Source of the DNA: JBEKTW01 sp963727845
GTDB taxonomy: Bacteria > Bacteroidota > Ignavibacteria > UBA10030 > SZUA-254
Assembly (NCBI GenBank): GCA_963727845.1
Contig: CAVSHI010000006.1
Location: 62,001 to 126,000 of the forward strand
Reading direction: 5' to 3'
Length of the DNA: 64,000 nucleotides
A program made the position numbers and the translations under genes. This document shows positions 9,638 through 18,552 of this stretch, piece by piece (the stretch's first letter is position 1; each line of letters begins with the position of its first letter). The notes beneath the pieces were generated by a model. The model did not search any database. It saw only the letters and a list, made by a program, of their open reading frames with translations, and was not told where the DNA came from.

Positions 9638-10492
9638 CTATCGCTTCACGTATACTGGAAAGTACGGATCCTTGCTGTGTACGAGGCACATCTTGCCAGC
9701 AAGCTTTAGATCGTTTGCGATGTAATATCTCGAGAAATGTTCCACCACCCGAGTACTGATTGCCAATCGTTTGTTCTCTGCGGCAAGATCAAACTTTAGG
9801 GCTGTTTTACCAGGGCGTCGGCGTACATGAGCAATTGCATGGCGACAATCATCGGATAAATATTCTCCTAGTTTCTTTGAACCAAGAGAAAGTTGTTGAA
9901 TATCTGCCGTTAGAAGATCGGAATGTTTACCACGAATGAAAATCTTGTTAATCCAGCCGATGGGCTCATTTCCGCCGATCTCTAATATCTGCCAGTAGAA
10001 TAAAAACGACAGTAATACTTTATTTGAACTGAATGCCTCTCGGAATAATGTTAAGGCTATCCGTTGTTCTTCGGTTTCAACGGCAGGGATTTGATCAATG
10101 CCATATCCGGTGATTTTGCCATCGAATGGCGTTTGGGGGAAGACGAACCAACGACATTTGGCACTACGAAGATGAAAATTCAGTGCAATACCATCAAACC
10201 CAAGGAATTGTACAGCAACTCGTGACAAATTTTGCCAACTCAACGCGCTCAGGAATTCTCCAGCGGTATTGCGGATTTGTTCGTTTGACGAATCATGGGT
10301 GTTGGGAACAATTGTCATCAGAATATCAGCCCATTTACGTGGATTGTTCTGTATAAGTTTGAAACGGACGTTTTTGTACTCGAAGGAATAGACTCGTTTT
10401 CTGAGTCGTCGTGTATTGTCAAATGCTATATTCAATATTGCTGGCATAGTCTCACAAATCGACGCCTGACTTCTGATTAGGCCGCGTGGCAT
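9638..10492 (-). CDS. HEPN-like protein (MauJ/ApeA-type C-terminus)
   Basis: 284 residues, cytoplasmic. The C-terminal third is a helical domain with EYLSDDCRHAIAHVRRRP; RHAIAH fits the HEPN RX4H signature, where Arg and His form the RNase or nucleotidyl-target site in many HEPN toxins and defence proteins. The surrounding pattern resembles MauJ/ApeA-like HEPN proteins of unknown role. The N-terminal ~180 residues (VRFKLIQNNPRKWADILMTI, FLGFDGIALNFHL) are not assignable. A later ATG at 10447 is an alternative start. It is the first gene of a same-strand run of accessory genes. A defence role is only inferred from the motif and the island context. Confidence 0.55.
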   Translation of the reverse strand: MPRGLIRSQASICETMPAILNIAFDNTRRLRKRVYSFEYKNVRFKLIQNNPRKWADILMTIVPNTHDSSNEQIRNTAGEFLSALSWQNLSRVAVQFLGFDGIALNFHLRSAKCRWFVFPQTPFDGKITGYGIDQIPAVETEEQRIALTLFREAFSSNKVLLSFLFYWQILEIGGNEPIGWINKIFIRGKHSDLLTADIQQLSLGSKKLGEYLSDDCRHAIAHVRRRPGKTALKFDLAAENKRLAISTRVVEHFSRYYIANDLKLAGKMCLVHSKDPYFPVYVKR

Positions 10493-10946
10493 TTCGGGAG
10501 TTGATTAACGCTTTTCACTTTGTATTATTGCCCTAAACGGGAATTATGTTCCGCAATTCTCTCTTGATTTCTTGCCTGAGAATTGAATCCGGTCATACAC
10601 TATGTCATGGGATGAAAGAACACAAGTGACTGGCTCAAGCTGACCGCTCGCTCCGGTGAAACCGTTGAAACGGTTTACATTCCAACTGTCGTGGGTTATG
10701 AGCAGAAACTTTTGGAATCGAAGTCGTTTCAACGACTTCTTGAAACGGTCCACTTGAGTAACTGATATGGGAATTGTTGGTCTTGTCGCAACGCTCAGCA
10801 TCGAAGCTGTTCCTGAACCGTCCCATGAAGCCTGTTCGCTGAAACGATGCCACTCTAACCTTGCCCTTCTTTTGCATTCCCCGAAAATTGCTTTTCGAAT
10901 CTACGCATTATCATTCTAATTGTCAAACGGCCTCACTGCTGCCGTT

Positions 10947-11032
10947 GTCTGAACCATGATTCGCATGATTGTGGGATTACCGCGATTAAACAATCATGGA
11001 AATCCTATAATCCCCAAAATCAAGGTTCAGAC
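10947..11032. repeat. Element A, complete 86-bp copy with terminal inverted repeats
   Basis: Begins GTCTGAACCATGATT and ends AATCAAGGTTCAGAC; the ends match as inverted repeats at 14 of 15 positions. The interior carries GGGATTACC and CAATCATGGAAATCC. Too small to code for protein; it resembles a MITE or a large REP-type hairpin. Confidence 0.8.
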
Positions 11033-11053
11033 AGTTTCGCTGATGCCGCCGTT

Positions 11054-11090
11054 GTCCGAAACCGTGATTCGGATGATTATGAGATTTCCA
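11054..11090. repeat. Element A, left half only
   Basis: GTCCGAAACCGTGATTCGGA followed by TGATTATGAGATTT matches the left half of element A. The ORF6N gene follows, and the right half of an element A copy lies beyond it at 11758-11822, as if one copy had been split by the gene. Confidence 0.6.
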
Positions 11091-11128
11091 TTTGCTTAAA
11101 TTCTTCGGTCATTAATATTTCCTTCTCA

Positions 11129-11692
11129 TCACTTTGCTTTTCTTCGAGGTATATAGAGAACATTTGGTTCTCCAACTTTAAATCCAATTTCGCGTTTTGG
11201 CTTATCTTGCACACTGTCGGGAGCAGTTATTAGTTGCCGAATTGCCTCGAACACGACCCTGAATTGCTGATCGTATTTCTTTTCCATCTCTTCTAATTTT
11301 CGGGCAAGGTCTTTGTGGGTAGCAAGGATCTCCCGAAGCGCCACAAATGCACGCATGATCTGCATATTCACATGAACGGCACGCTTGCTATTCAAGACAC
11401 TGGAGAGCATCGCCACACCCAGCTCTGTAAAAGCGTAGGGAAGCTTCCTTGTGCCGCCCCATCTTGATGTTCCAAATTGGAACATCAAGTTTTTATATTC
11501 CTCAGGAGTGAGCTGGAACATAAAATCGGATGGAAAACGATCGCTATTTCGTCGTACTGCCTTATTAAGATCTCGCGTTTGAACTCCGTAGAGTTCGGCG
11601 AGGTCTCTATCAATCATAACTTTCAATCCTCTGATGAGAAGAATGGATCGTTCAATTCGCTTATCTGGAACAAGAGAGTCGGGGTTTGTCAT
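11129..11692 (-). CDS. ORF6N domain protein (phage-type DNA-binding)
   Basis: 187 residues. The N-terminal ~85 residues are an ORF6N domain (ILLIRGLKVMIDRDLAELYG, LNKAVRRNSDRFPSDFMFQL), a KilA-N-related fold common in phage antirepressors and in mobile regions of Bacteroidota and Chlorobi. FTELGVAMLSSVL, typical of the family, follows at about residue 90. From about 110 there is a coiled coil (LREILATHKDLARKLEEMEKKY), then a tail with GFKVGE. Likely a DNA-binding regulator of unknown target. Flanked by half-copies of element A. Confidence 0.85.
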   Translation of the reverse strand: MTNPDSLVPDKRIERSILLIRGLKVMIDRDLAELYGVQTRDLNKAVRRNSDRFPSDFMFQLTPEEYKNLMFQFGTSRWGGTRKLPYAFTELGVAMLSSVLNSKRAVHVNMQIMRAFVALREILATHKDLARKLEEMEKKYDQQFRVVFEAIRQLITAPDSVQDKPKREIGFKVGEPNVLYIPRRKAK

Positions 11693-11757
11693 TTTGCAAT
11701 ATTCTGATATTCTATCAACTTTTCCTTTTCACTTGGCTCTGTGGAGCCCGAAGGAAG

Positions 11758-11822
11758 ATCATGAGATTGCCGTGATTATACAATCAAGGGAATCCTTTAG
11801 TCCCCAAAATCATGGTTCAGAC
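11758..11822. repeat. Element A, right half only
   Basis: CATGAGATTGCCGTGATTAT to AATCATGGTTCAGACA matches the right half of the element, ending in GGTTCAGAC. It lies upstream of the ORF6N start and complements the left half at 11054-11090. Confidence 0.65.
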
Positions 11823-11835
11823 AGCTCCGGCGCCG

Positions 11836-11981
<146 letters not shown>

Positions 11982-11989
11982 GGTTGCTT

Positions 11990-12799
11990 GTACCAATCTT
12001 AAGTCCAGGATTCTGTCAATGCGGAAGTTTCTTTCAGCTTGCGCAGAATGACAGTAGGCGAACAGCGTGGGGATATGCTCGGTGATGAGATCTTTTGGAG
12101 TGACAATGCGGTCGGTAATCTCCGCATTGGTTGGAGACAAGTACTTTATCCAGAGATGTGAACCCCTGGTCATCGCCTCCTGGACGATGCTGATACGCTT
12201 CGTCTGCATGACAACTGAAAGATCTCTTCGCCCGAGGTCGGCAACGGACGTGAGGTCGTATGCTTTCATCATGGAAACAAAGAAGATGAAGATTCTGGAA
12301 GTCACCATTACGTCGTCGAGTGCTCGATGCTTCACAGGAAACGGGATTCCCAGGAATCGGGCAACGTTCTCCTGGGGGTATCTGCCGATTCCCGGAAGAA
12401 GCTGACGCGCGATCGCCAGCGCGTCGACAACCTTCGCGCGGATGCGCGGATGGCCGGCGAGGCGGAGTTCGCTGTCGAGAAACGAACGTCGAAGGGGGCA
12501 TTGTACGCAACGAGGACCGAGCCTTCAATCATCTGAAGCAAACGCTCCGCTATCTGGTGAAACTCCGGCGCGCCGGCCACCATGGCCGGTGAAATCCTGT
12601 TGACCGCGTACGCTCCCGCAGAGATCGGCCTGCAAGGATTAATCAGACTGCTCAATGTATCGACCACCGCCCCGCCGCGGATCTTGATCGCTCCGATCTC
12701 ACAGACACGGTCGCCGGTATCGGGGGAGAGCCCTGTCGTCTCAACGTCGACAACCAGGAAATCCGATTCATCGATATGTCGGGTCTGCCAATCAGCCAT
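11990..12799 (-). CDS. DNA polymerase III epsilon-like 3'-5' exonuclease fused to WYL-like domain, frameshifted
   Basis: DEDDh-type exonuclease: VVDVETTGLSP (ExoI), then YNAPFDV (ExoII), then HRALDDV (ExoIII) at about residue 165. Downstream sequence (ISIVQEAMTRGSHLWIKYLS to YCHSAQAERNFRIDRI) looks like a WYL domain, a ligand-binding module of regulators, giving an exonuclease-WYL fusion. The frame breaks at 12480-12482: one missing base in the short T-run (AAA on the plus strand) would restore RFLDSELRLAG. After about VQATS the frame enters the poly-G artefact, so the true C-terminus is unknown; the end given is where sensible sequence stops. Start ATG at 12799 is clear. Confidence 0.65.
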
Positions 12800-13012
12800 A
12801 GGGGCCCGGTAATGACGTGGGAGAATTAAAAATTAAAAATGAAAAATTAAAAAATGCATGCGGACGTTGTAACATCAACAATTATGAATTCCATGTCCTG
12901 TCACCTGCCACCTGAAACTTGAAACCTCAAACCTGATACCGTTGACCCATCACCTGCAACCTACAAACCTCAGACCTCGAACCTCAAACCCCTACGTCTC
13001 ACCACTGCCCAT
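12800..13012. repeat. Composite intergenic repeat with AT-rich core and heptamer-like repeats
   Basis: Contains the A/T core ATTAAAAATGAAAAATTAAA (the same core occurs at 45580-45606 and reversed at 57495-57525), followed by 7-bp periodic CCTGAAA/CCTCAAA-type sequence (12898-12990). No gene is visible. Confidence 0.7.
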
Positions 13013-13687
13013 TCAATTTTTGACGTTAAGGAACTTCTCCCACCGCCGGAACAACTCGGCAGTCGCCTGGATATCTCCCAGGCAGTACTTTGCAATTTCC
13101 CTGAACTTGCCTTCGAGAAAGAGCGGCCCGAGGCTGAGTCCGGTAATTCCCTCGCTCTTCGGACTTTTGATACCGAAGGCCTTGCAATAAAAATCCAGAT
13201 TGAATTTCCTGAACGCCCCGTAAAACGTAAGCTGTTCCAGGAGGTCGCAGTGGATAGCCGCGTCGTACCGGTACGGTAGGAGGTTGCGCGTCGGTTTGAC
13301 CCCCGTGATAGCAGAGCGCAGCATGAGAAACGGGCAGTCAAAAGACCGGCCGTTGAACGTGATAAACTGGTCATAGTGTTGGACGCTTTCCCAAAACAGC
13401 TTCAGGACTTGCTGTTCATCGCCCGATACGAATTCGACCTTGCCGTCGTCGGAGGAGAACTGTTCGGAGACATCAGCCTGGTAGAAGACTTTGCCGGCGT
13501 TTGTTTCGGGGTTCAGCATGCCAATTGCAATGATCCGGGCAGTCAGTGGATACAAATTGAGTTTCTGGATTTCCGTTTCCCTTTTCTCCTCCGTATCCGC
13601 GAATTTCAACAAATACTCCTGCTGGACTTCATCAAACGATTCGATGGGAAAGCCAAGGGTTTCGATATCAAAAACGACGCGTGACAT
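13013..13687 (-). CDS. PolB-type 3'-5' exonuclease domain protein
   Basis: 224 residues forming an RNase H-like exonuclease of the stand-alone DNA polymerase B exonuclease type (DNA_pol_B_exo2). Visible DEDDy motifs: VVFDIETLG (residues 4-12), FNGRSFDCPFL (about 116-126), and YCLGDIQAT near the C-terminus (about 202-210) with Tyr and Asp. It is probably a 3'-5' nuclease in DNA repair or processing; the precise substrate is unknown. It stands alone between two stretches of composite intergenic repeat. The ATG start is unambiguous and the length matches the family. Confidence 0.85.
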   Translation of the reverse strand: MSRVVFDIETLGFPIESFDEVQQEYLLKFADTEEKRETEIQKLNLYPLTARIIAIGMLNPETNAGKVFYQADVSEQFSSDDGKVEFVSGDEQQVLKLFWESVQHYDQFITFNGRSFDCPFLMLRSAITGVKPTRNLLPYRYDAAIHCDLLEQLTFYGAFRKFNLDFYCKAFGIKSPKSEGITGLSLGPLFLEGKFREIAKYCLGDIQATAELFRRWEKFLNVKN

Positions 13688-13971
13688 GGTCGATACCTGG
13701 TTACTGGTTCTTGGTTGTGAGTTCTTGGTTGACAGTTCTTGGTTATTGGTTCATTGGTTACTCGTTATTGGTCATTAGTTCCTGGTTCTGGCCATTGGCT
13801 TTTAGCCTTTAGCTGTTGGCTTTTGGCTTCAATTAAAAATTCAAAGTCAAAAGTTCAAACCGTTATGGCGCATCTCATAATCTCAACACTGCCACCACCG
13901 TCAATTCTCATCATCTCGCCAGGCCACTACATTCATCTATTACTCATTTATCTTCAACGACTCGACGTTAC
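13688..13971. repeat. Composite intergenic repeat with GGTTNTT heptamers
   Basis: Begins with 7-bp periodic sequence (TTGGTTA/TTGGTTG/TTAGTTC type, 13699-13785), then TTTAGCCTTTAGCTG, then ATTCAAAGTCAAAAGTTCAA and CGTTATGGCGCATCTCATAA. The last part recurs in reverse at 57550-57615 between hslV and hslU. Non-coding. Confidence 0.75.
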
Positions 13972-14650
13972 CTAACCATTCACTCCTTCATCCTCGCCGG
14001 AGGTCTGGGCACCGGGGCTAAGAACTCTTCTCAGGACGGCATGAATAGTCGGCCATCCGAATCCTCTTCGCATCAGAAAACTCGCGAGGCGGGCGCGCTG
14101 TTTTTCCGGTTCAACTTTCTTCCGTGACAACCGGAACCGCCTGATGAGAAGAGATGCCGCCTCGACCGCAAGACTCTCCTCATCTGCGCTGCGGCAGCAG
14201 TTCGTCGAGTATTGTCTCAATTATGTCAGTCTCAATGCCTTTTAAACGAAGCTGCCGTTGCAGAAGACGCCGTCCGGTGGGCTTTCGCATGAGCGCGTCC
14301 TTCACAAACGAGCGGGTGAATGCCTCATCGTCGAGGAAACGGTTTTCCCTGAGATAGCGGACGGTATCTTCGATAACCTGCGGGTGAAATTGTTTTTCAC
14401 GAAGCTTGGAGCGAAGTTCTTTCTCGCTGCGCAAGCGATATCCGATAAACCTCAGAGCCTTTTCTTTTGCAAGATGGGATTCCTCCGCTGATTCGATGCT
14501 GACCAGGGTTTCGCGGTCGACGTTGTCTCCCTTGCGTAAACCGAACTTAAAGAGTACATCTTCGTGAAGTCCGACGGCAAATTCACCGTCGATGTACACA
14601 TTTACTCTCTTTGGACGGCGCTTCTGGCGTTCGATGTTCGTAACGACCAT
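13972..14650 (-). CDS. recX: RecX, RecA regulator (frameshifted)
   Basis: RecX binds RecA filaments and limits their activity. The first frame (14650-14180) has the tandem three-helix repeats (ALRFIGYRLRSEKELRSKL, VIEDTVRYLRENRFLDDEAF, KPTGRRLLQRQLRLKG) and stops after LLPQRR. A second frame, 14200-13972, continues exactly as a RecX C-terminal repeat should (DEESLAVEAASLLIRRF, ASFLMRRGFGWPTIHAVL). A one-base shift near 14185-14200 joins them to about 225 residues. The gene begins 19 bp after recA on the same strand, the classic recA-recX operon. Confidence 0.85.
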
Positions 14651-14669
14651 GAGAGCGGCACGGTCGCGG

Positions 14670-15754
14670 CTACGCCTTTACCGGCTTCTTCACGGCTTGT
14701 ACTTCCGGTTTCGGCGGCGCTGCCTTTGTGTCTTTCTGCGGGACGGTGTCTTCGATGAGTCCCAGTTTTTTCCGGATGATCACGTCGATTTCACTGCCAA
14801 GCTTGGCATTCTCCTGCAGATATTTCTTAACCGCATCACGTCCTTGCCCGATGCGCTCCTCTTTGTAGGCGAACCAGGAGCCGCTCTTTGTGATGACGTT
14901 CTGTTCGACAGCAACGTCGATGAGGTCTCCGAGTTTCGAGATGCCTTCATTGTACAGCACGTCGAACTGCGCCTCTTTGAAAGGGGGAGCCACCTTATTT
15001 TTGACCACCTTCACTCTGACACGATTTCCCATAACGCTCTGCCCGTCTTTGATCGCTTCAATGCGCCGGACATCAAGGCGGACGGAAGCATAGAACTTCA
15101 ATGCGTTGCCGCCGGTTGTCGTCTCAGGATTTCCAAACATGACGCCGATCTTCTGACGCAATTGGTTTGTGAACATGACGCTCGTCTTTGACTTGCTAAT
15201 CGCGCCGGTCAGCTTTCGCAGCGCTTGAGACATCAATCGTGCCTGGACTCCCATCGTCGGGTCGCCCATTTCGCCTTCGATTTCGGCGCGCGGTGTCAAT
15301 GCAGCAACCGAATCAATAACGATGATATCCAGCGCCCCGCTGCGAACGAGCGTTTCCACGATCTCGAGTGCCTGTTCGCCGAATTCAGGCTGGGAGAGGA
15401 GCAAATTGTTGACATCGACCCCCAGTCTCTTTGCATAGGCAATGTCGAGCGCATGTTCGGTGTCGATGAATGCGGCGATGCCGTCTTTTTTCTGCGCCTC
15501 GGCGATGACGTGCAGGCAAATGGTGGTCTTGCCGGACGATTCCGGCCCAAAAATCTCCGTGACGCGTCCGCGCGGAATGCCGCCGATGCCGATCGCGGCA
15601 TCGAGGGAAATTGAGCCGGTTGAAATGAAGTCGATTTTTGCGATTGGACCCTCGCTCAATCGCATGATGGCTCCTTTGCCGTGCTGCTTCTCGATTTGCT
15701 CGACTGCGATGCGCAGGCCTGTAAACGTGATTCCTTGCTTGATTCTACTGACAT
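14670..15754 (-). CDS. recA: RecA recombinase (frameshift near the N-terminus)
   Basis: RecA drives homologous recombination and the SOS response. Clear marks: GPESSGKTT (Walker A), IIVIDSVAALTPRAEIEGE (Walker B and loop), TNQLRQKIGVMFGNPETTTG (L2 DNA-binding region) and a lysine-rich tail. The longest ATG frame starts only at 15665, which would drop the N-terminal helix. In that same frame the missing N-terminus reads RIKQGITFTGLRIAVEQIEK back to 15745, but has no start codon. A strong GGGAGGT at 15761-15767 sits 6 nt before an ATG at 15754 in another frame. One missing base at about 15743-15751 reconciles them. Confidence 0.95.
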
Positions 15755-15774
15755 AACTTTACCTCCCTTATTAT

Positions 15775-16179
15775 TTACTGAAACGAGTTAACAGATTTGA
15801 AACGATATTCTTTAGCGTCTTCATCGTCAAACGGTTTCGTGACATAGTCGTCCGCGCCGAGTTCCTTGGCGACGTGCATGGCGTCATAATCGTCAATCGA
15901 CAACATGAACACGTAAGGAATCAGCTTCAACTTCGGGTCTCGCCGTACCTGTTCGTAAAGGTCGAAACCGTTCATCACAGGCATCCGGACATCACTCAGG
16001 ATCAGATCCGGTTTGATCGACTTCAGCTTCTTCAGCGCTGATTCACCGCTCTCCGCGATCACCAATTTGTACGGCTCTTTGCCAAGCGCGTCCAACATGC
16101 GAGGACGAGCCAATCGCGCTCGTCGTCGATCAACAAAACTGTCTTTGCCCTCCGATTTCTTTTTCTTCGGGGATTTCAA
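15775..16179 (-). CDS. CheY-like response regulator receiver domain (two compensating frameshifts)
   Basis: A single receiver domain with the phosphoacceptor region LILSDVRMPVMNGFDLYEQ, the conserved Thr/Ser position in FMLSIDD, and YVTKPFDD with the conserved Lys. The N-terminal acidic pocket is missing in the open frame, which reads VDRRRARLARP; the neighbouring frame over 16110-16145 reads TVLLIDDERDWLV, exactly the expected beta-1 strand and DD pair. Two opposite one-base shifts (about 16110 and 16143) therefore disturb it. The start is a TTG. No output domain follows. It sits between thpR and recA; its kinase partner is not in the window. Confidence 0.75.
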   Translation of the reverse strand: MKSPKKKKSEGKDSFVDRRRARLARPRMLDALGKEPYKLVIAESGESALKKLKSIKPDLILSDVRMPVMNGFDLYEQVRRDPKLKLIPYVFMLSIDDYDAMHVAKELGADDYVTKPFDDEDAKEYRFKSVNSFQ

Positions 16180-16192
16180 GGAAATATCCTAA

Positions 16193-16764
16193 CTAACGGT
16201 TTAATTGAATTGTTCGCAGGACGGAGTACTCCGACCCTTTGGGTTTCAGCACACTCTTCATGACGAACGATGTCGTTCACGACCGAGGCGTGTGGTTCAA
16301 AGGTAAGGTTTTCTAGTATTGAAATCAAGTGTTCGATTCCTTTTTGACTCTTGACGCGGCCCAAAGTAATATGCGGCCGAAATGGACGTGACTCGATCTC
16401 AAAGCCGAGCACGCGCAACTCGTTGTCCAGCATTGACTTGAGTGCACCGAATTTTGCGGTCGATATCAGTGCATCCAACCCACACTACCCGCGGAGACTT
16501 GCTTGTCCGGGAAAGCAACCCAGGCGTCTCAAAAACAATCTCGCATGCGCGATGTTGGAGTGCCGCGGACTCGATTTTGGCGAGATACGGCGGGCAAAAG
16601 TGTCTCATCGACATCCCCAAGGAACTTCACCGTCGCATGGAATTTTCTTTCGGGTTCCCACCGGACATCCGCCCCCGACTGCTTAAGCCGATACTGAGGC
16701 CGAGGATGTCCTTCCGGATCGGTCCTGGCGTTTCAATGGCGATGAACGTGCGAATCGAAGGCAT
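16193..16764 (-). CDS. thpR: RNA 2',3'-cyclic phosphodiesterase ThpR (2'-5' RNA ligase family), multiply frameshifted
   Basis: The protein can be followed through four frames. MPSIRTFIAIETPGPIRKDI starts at 16764; then QYRLKQSGADVRWEP with FHATVKFLGDVDETLL (first HxT motif); then IESAALQHRACEIVFETPG with PRVVWVG; then FRPHITLGRVKSQ (second HxT motif); then MKSVLKPKGSEYSVLRTIQL ending at 16193. Together they make a normal-length 2H-phosphoesterase of about 190 residues. Shifts lie near 16695, 16590, 16445 and 16265. Four indels in 570 bp are more likely consensus errors than decay, since every segment is well conserved. It lies in the cinA-thpR-recA cluster. Confidence 0.75.
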
Positions 16765-16772
16765 AAGAGGTC

Positions 16773-18013
16773 TTAGTCGAGTTGAAGGAGTTTTCTCCTG
16801 ATGAGATCCATGGCGGCCTGCGCCGTTCGTTCTTTAATTTGAAGGCGGCCATGGCCAAAACGAAATTTTATTGCCGTCGTCTCTTGCCGGTCGGAGTAAC
16901 CGATCCAGGCAAGGCCCGACAGGTTTCTCCGGCGTCCCTCCGGTGGGCCCGGCGATTCCGGTAGTGGATATGCCAATGTCGGTACTGCGACCTGCCGGAT
17001 TCCGGAAGCCATTGCTTCGGCCACCTCCTTGCTGACGGCCCCATGGACTTCGAGGGATTCCGCGGGAACATTCAAATTGTCGACCTTGGCCTGATTGCTG
17101 TACGCAATGACATCACGGTCGAAATACCGTGAACTTCCGGAAACGTTCGTCAACCGGTGACTGATAAGTCCTCCGGTGCAAGACTCGGCGACCGCCAATC
17201 GAAGATGACGTTCGACGAGAATGGCGCCGATGCGCTCTTCAAGCGTTTCATTCTCAACGCCGTAGATGTACTTCTCAACTTTTGACCGGATGCGCGCTTC
17301 CACCTCATTGATCATGTCTGCGGCAACACCGGCTTCTTTGTTCACGACGGTGACGCGCAGACGTACTCCGGACGTGGACGGGAGAAATGCGAGTTTCGCC
17401 TCGCCGAGGAGCGCCGGAAGTTGGCCCAACTTTTCCGCCAGAGCTGACTCGGGAATGCCTGTCGTGTTGAATGTGCGGTGGAGAATTGCCTGGCCGCTTT
17501 CTTCGAACGGAAGAATGGAACGATGAAATTGCCGACCATGCGCTCCATTTCGTGGGGGACGCCGGGGAGGGCGAAGAAATACTTGTTGTCCTGCTCAATG
17601 AATAAACCGGGCGCCGTCCCGACCTCGTTGCGAATGGCGGTCGCAATGCGCGGAACGAGCGCCTGCTCTTCCACCACCTTCGTTGGAATGACGTTACGCC
17701 GCCGCAACATTTCTCCGATGTTGAGAAGAACTTCCTGGTTCATGGTCAGGTCGGTGTTGAAGAACTTGCAGATTGTTTTTTTGGTGATGTCGTCGTGGGT
17801 GGGGCCCAGTCCGCCGGTGACAATCGTGATGTCCGCGTTCTTGACGCACTCTCGAAACGCTTTCAGAATTTCGATTTCATCGTCGCCGACCGTTGTTGTG
17901 CGGAGAACTGCAATTCCTACGTCGTTCAGTTGTTGCGCAATGAATGCTGCGTTCGTGTTGACAACCTGCCCAATGAGCAGCTCGTCGCCAATTGCAATAA
18001 TCTCAGCTCGCAT
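16773..18013 (-). CDS. cinA: CinA, competence/damage-inducible protein (NMN amidohydrolase type), frameshifted
   Basis: Two-domain CinA of about 413 residues. The N-terminal MoCF-like domain (MRAEIIAIGDELLIGQVVNT, TGGLGPTHDDITKK, ALPGVPHEME) acts on ADP-ribose-type substrates in studied homologues. The C-terminal domain (AVAESCTGGLISHRLTNVSG, YSNQAKV, GAVSKEVAEAMASG) is the NMN-deamidase fold. The N-terminal frame leaves the protein near 17500; the next frame supplies ESGQAILHRTFNTTGIPES and continues. A compensating pair of shifts at about 16930-16990 scrambles the expected TTGIAGPTGGTPEKPVG. Neighbours pgsA, pgpA, thpR and recA are its usual company. Confidence 0.9.
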
Positions 18014-18054
18014 TGATGATTAGTTCCCCGCTTGGATGCTTATTCGGAATATCT

Positions 18055-18552
18055 TCAAATGATCTTCGGGAACAGGTGAAGGATAATTCTCACGGTGACA
18101 TTCGCGTAGATGCCGGCCGCGACGTCATCGAGCATGACGCCCCATCCATGCTGCACGTGTTCGAGCTGCCGGGCAGGGGGTGGTTTGATGGTATCGTACA
18201 CGCGGAACCAGACAAATGCCATCAGGGCGACAAGGAGGTTCTTGGGGAGTATGAGCAGCGAAATCCACATTCCTACAACCTCATCGATGACGACGATAGA
18301 CGGGTCTTCACCGTACCGTTTCTCCATTTTCGCGGAAACAAACGTGCCGACGAAGAGCACGACCAGGGAGGCGGCGCTGAGGGTGAGCGTATTTTCCATG
18401 CCTGGAATGGCATAGAGGAGAAGGCCGACGAGGCTTCCGGCTGTTCCAGGAATTACAGGCGAGTAGCCTGCAAAGAAGCCGGTCGCGAGAAAGCGCGTCG
18501 GGAACGACACGTGGGGCAACTTATTGTTTAGCTGTTCCTGCGGTTCGGACAT
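18055..18552 (-). CDS. pgpA: Phosphatidylglycerophosphatase A
   Basis: PgpA removes the terminal phosphate from phosphatidylglycerophosphate, giving phosphatidylglycerol. The 165-residue protein has the family marks FFAGYSPVIPGTAGSLVG (residues 26-43), VIDEVVGMW (about 88-96) with the metal-binding acidic residues, and KPPPARQLEHVQHGWGVMLDD near 122-142. Hydrophobic segments place it in the inner membrane. Its start overlaps the end of pgsA by 32 bp, so the product of one enzyme passes to the next from a coupled operon. Confidence 0.95.
   Translation of the reverse strand: MSEPQEQLNNKLPHVSFPTRFLATGFFAGYSPVIPGTAGSLVGLLLYAIPGMENTLTLSAASLVVLFVGTFVSAKMEKRYGEDPSIVVIDEVVGMWISLLILPKNLLVALMAFVWFRVYDTIKPPPARQLEHVQHGWGVMLDDVAAGIYANVTVRIILHLFPKII

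Larger units (their letters stand above)
10493..11128. other. 636-bp intergenic stretch rich in palindromic repeats
   Basis: No convincing gene. It holds AACCGTTGAAACGGTT (10660-10675; the identical 16-mer recurs at 34261-34276), GAAGTCGTTTCAACGACTTC (10720-10739), and element A copies at 10947-11032 and 11054-11090. The short open frames here follow the palindromes and differ in both strands, so I regard them as non-coding. Confidence 0.6.

Noticed and set aside
7028..10500. Integron cassette array
   Set aside because: Only one imperfect attC-like site could be drawn; genes 9134 and 8235 are spaced like an operon, and there is no integrase.
12034..18013. Programmed frameshifting or true pseudogenes in the recA cluster
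   Set aside because: The shifts lack slippery heptamers and occur in unrelated genes, some as compensating pairs, which points to sequencing error.
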